Positions 5,342-6,552 of a DNA stretch of 6,552 bases are shown piece by piece. The number at the start of each line of letters is the position of its first letter. Within the stretch, counting starts at the first letter, position 1. A model generated the notes under the pieces. The model searched no databases. It saw nothing but the letters and a program-made list of their open reading frames with translations, and was not told the DNA's origin. A program made the translations under genes and the position numbers. Source of the stretch: Phormidesmis priestleyi. GTDB lineage: Bacteria > Cyanobacteriota > Cyanobacteriia > Phormidesmidales > Phormidesmidaceae. The stretch spans positions 51,365-57,916 of the forward strand of contig QBMP01000003.1 of NCBI GenBank assembly GCA_003242115.1, in the 5' to 3' direction.

Positions 5342-6552
5342 TTAGCGAACATTGAGGTATTGGAGAATGCCTGCCGCGATCGCATCAGCAATTGCGTCGA
5401 GCGCTTGCGGATCTCTAAATCGGGCCGCATCTTCACGGCCAGTCACAAAGCCAGTTTCCACTAGCACAGCAGGCATAGAGGTGCGTACCAATACGTAAAA
5501 ACGAGCAGTGCGAACGCCGCGATCGCGCAAGTCAGTCCGCTGCAAAACGCTGTCATGAATCGTCTGCGCTAAACGCTGCCCCGAAGAATAGTAATAAGTC
5601 TCTAATCCATTCACATCAGGCCGACTCATGCTAATAGCATTAGCGTGAATGCTGACAAATATATCGGCATCGGCCCGATCAGAGAAGTCAACACGCGGCT
5701 GCAATTCTACCTCGCGATCATCAGCACGGGTCATCAGTACCGTGATTCCTTGGGCTTCTAGGGCCGTCTGTATTCGACGAGATATTATCAAATTAATATC
5801 TTTTTCTCGCAGGCCACCAATGCCAACGGCACCCGGATCGCCACCGCCATGACCTGGATCAAGGACAACTGTAAGCTGCCCTTGTTGAGGCCGAGGCCCA
5901 GAGGGCGATGGCGTAGAAGGTCTGGGCACAGTGGCCACTGGCGTGGAGGCGGATTGGATAATTTGGGCCGAAAGCCCAGCGGCAGAAAGACGCTGCTGCA
6001 ACTGCTGCGCTAGGCTTTGATCGCGAAAACGACCGGCCTGAACGACTGACTGACCGTTTGATCTCGTGCGAAAAGCACCGGGTTCGACAGCATTGACGCG
6101 ATCGCGCGTATTCGAGGCGCTATCCGGCACCACTACCAAATAATCACTCTGGCTAGCAGTCAGTAAACTCGGTGACGAACCCGGCAATGTCACTGGTGAT
6201 GCCCCCGGTGCCGGTGCCCTGACTCCCTCAATAATTTGCGAATTAATCCCTTGACCTGAAAGCTGAGCAACCAGCTGACTTGCCCGATCACGCTCTTGAA
6301 ACAGCCCTGCCTGAATCACCCGGTTGCCGCTGACAGTCGTCATGAAAGCATCAGAAGCAATTTGGCGAACCCGCGCCTGCACCAAAGTCGAAGAGCTAGG
6401 CACAATCACCTGATAGGAAGTCCCGTTAGCGCTGCCACCAATTGGCAGAGGCGACGGCGTAGAAGCGCCTCCTGCTGGCGGCGTCAGTGTACCGCCGCCT
6501 CGAATGGGTGGAGCCGAAGGAATAGATGGGGCCGAAGGGGTAGGCGTAGAAG
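5342..6552 (-). CDS. N-acetylmuramoyl-L-alanine amidase (Amidase_3) with two SPOR-like repeats, N-terminus cut by window edge
   Basis: The frame is open from the right edge to TAA at 5342-5344 and gives 402 visible residues, so the true start and any signal peptide lie outside. A GTG at 6409 is not the start, because coding continues upstream through a Pro/Ser/Gly linker into SYQVIVPSSS, the first strand of a domain. Two SPOR-like repeats follow (6415-6230 and 6142-5957), then a second Pro/Ser linker. The zinc amidase domain runs from about 5870 to the end. Its expected ligands are present: His in DPGHGG (5849-5851), Glu in LREKD (5804-5806) and His in SIHAN (5645-5647), with the catalytic Glu in VETGF (5456-5458). 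The enzyme cleaves the amide bond between muramic acid and the stem peptide in periplasmic peptidoglycan, as in cell separation or remodelling. The repeats probably bind the wall or target the septum. The gene precedes get3d on the same strand. Confidence 0.9.
   Translation of the reverse strand, partial: STPTPSAPSIPSAPPIRGGGTLTPPAGGASTPSPLPIGGSANGTSYQVIVPSSSTLVQARVRQIASDAFMTTVSGNRVIQAGLFQERDRASQLVAQLSGQGINSQIIEGVRAPAPGASPVTLPGSSPSLLTASQSDYLVVVPDSASNTRDRVNAVEPGAFRTRSNGQSVVQAGRFRDQSLAQQLQQRLSAAGLSAQIIQSASTPVATVPRPSTPSPSGPRPQQGQLTVVLDPGHGGGDPGAVGIGGLREKDINLIISRRIQTALEAQGITVLMTRADDREVELQPRVDFSDRADADIFVSIHANAISMSRPDVNGLETYYYSSGQRLAQTIHDSVLQRTDLRDRGVRTARFYVLVRTSMPAVLVETGFVTGREDAARFRDPQALDAIADAIAAGILQYLNVR
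6415..6552 (-). repeat. Low-complexity Pro/Ser/Thr linker coding repeats in the amidase gene
   Basis: Upstream of the first SPOR-like repeat the amidase frame encodes short Pro-rich units such as STPTPSAPSIPSAPP and STPSPLP. At DNA level GGCGTAGAAG recurs at 6456-6465 and 6543-6552, and again in the second linker near 5910. GCCGAAGG also occurs twice, at 6513-6520 and 6531-6538. These are typical expandable linker sequences between extracytoplasmic domains rather than a mobile repeat. Confidence 0.5.

Noticed and set aside
5251..5436. 61-residue open frame on the minus strand over the amidase 3' end and the spacer
   Set aside because: Its first half overlaps the well-supported amidase in another frame, and the rest translates the spacer repeats. 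It resembles no family.
6407..6409. GTG as the amidase start
   Set aside because: The frame continues upstream to the window edge with a Pro-rich linker, and starting here would cut into the first strand of the SPOR-like repeat.

Overview
The window looks like a piece of cyanobacterial chromosome. The octamer GCGATCGC (HIP1, a cyanobacterial signature) occurs seven times in 6.5 kb. The protein set also fits: an inner-membrane-anchored SLH protein, a single-domain Get3/ArsA ATPase with an alpha-crystallin tail, and an amidase with SPOR-like repeats. None of the genes has a strong Shine-Dalgarno sequence, which is common in cyanobacteria. I cannot name the genus from the sequence alone.

Layout from left to right. 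Bases 1-125 may hold the last 40 codons of a plus-strand gene, followed by a spacer with an 8-bp inverted repeat. Bases 229-1461 (minus) encode an SLH-domain protein with one transmembrane helix. Bases 1462-1750 are a divergent promoter region with an exact tandem 14-bp repeat and a perfect 8+8 bp dyad. Bases 1751-3880 (plus) encode a DUF255/YyaL-type protein, a thioredoxin-like CHWC domain followed by an alpha-helical barrel. Bases 3881-4039 are a convergent spacer with an 18-bp perfect palindrome built around a HIP1 site. Bases 4040-5221 (minus) encode the Get3d-type ATPase. A 120-bp spacer with three 12-13 bp direct repeats separates it from an N-acetylmuramoyl-L-alanine amidase (5342 to beyond the right edge, minus), whose N-terminus is cut off by the window.

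The amidase and the ATPase lie in tandem and could be co-transcribed, amidase first. The SLH protein and the amidase both point to the cell envelope: one probably ties the inner membrane to the wall, the other cuts peptidoglycan. The ATPase and the DUF255 protein are cytoplasmic by sequence. Nothing shows that they share a pathway with their neighbours. There are no mobile elements, CRISPR arrays, tRNAs or rRNAs. All genes belong to known families, so I see no clearly new system. The most interesting points are the Get3-alpha-crystallin fusion, the poorly understood DUF255 protein with a small apparently slippage-derived insertion, and the structured intergenic repeats.
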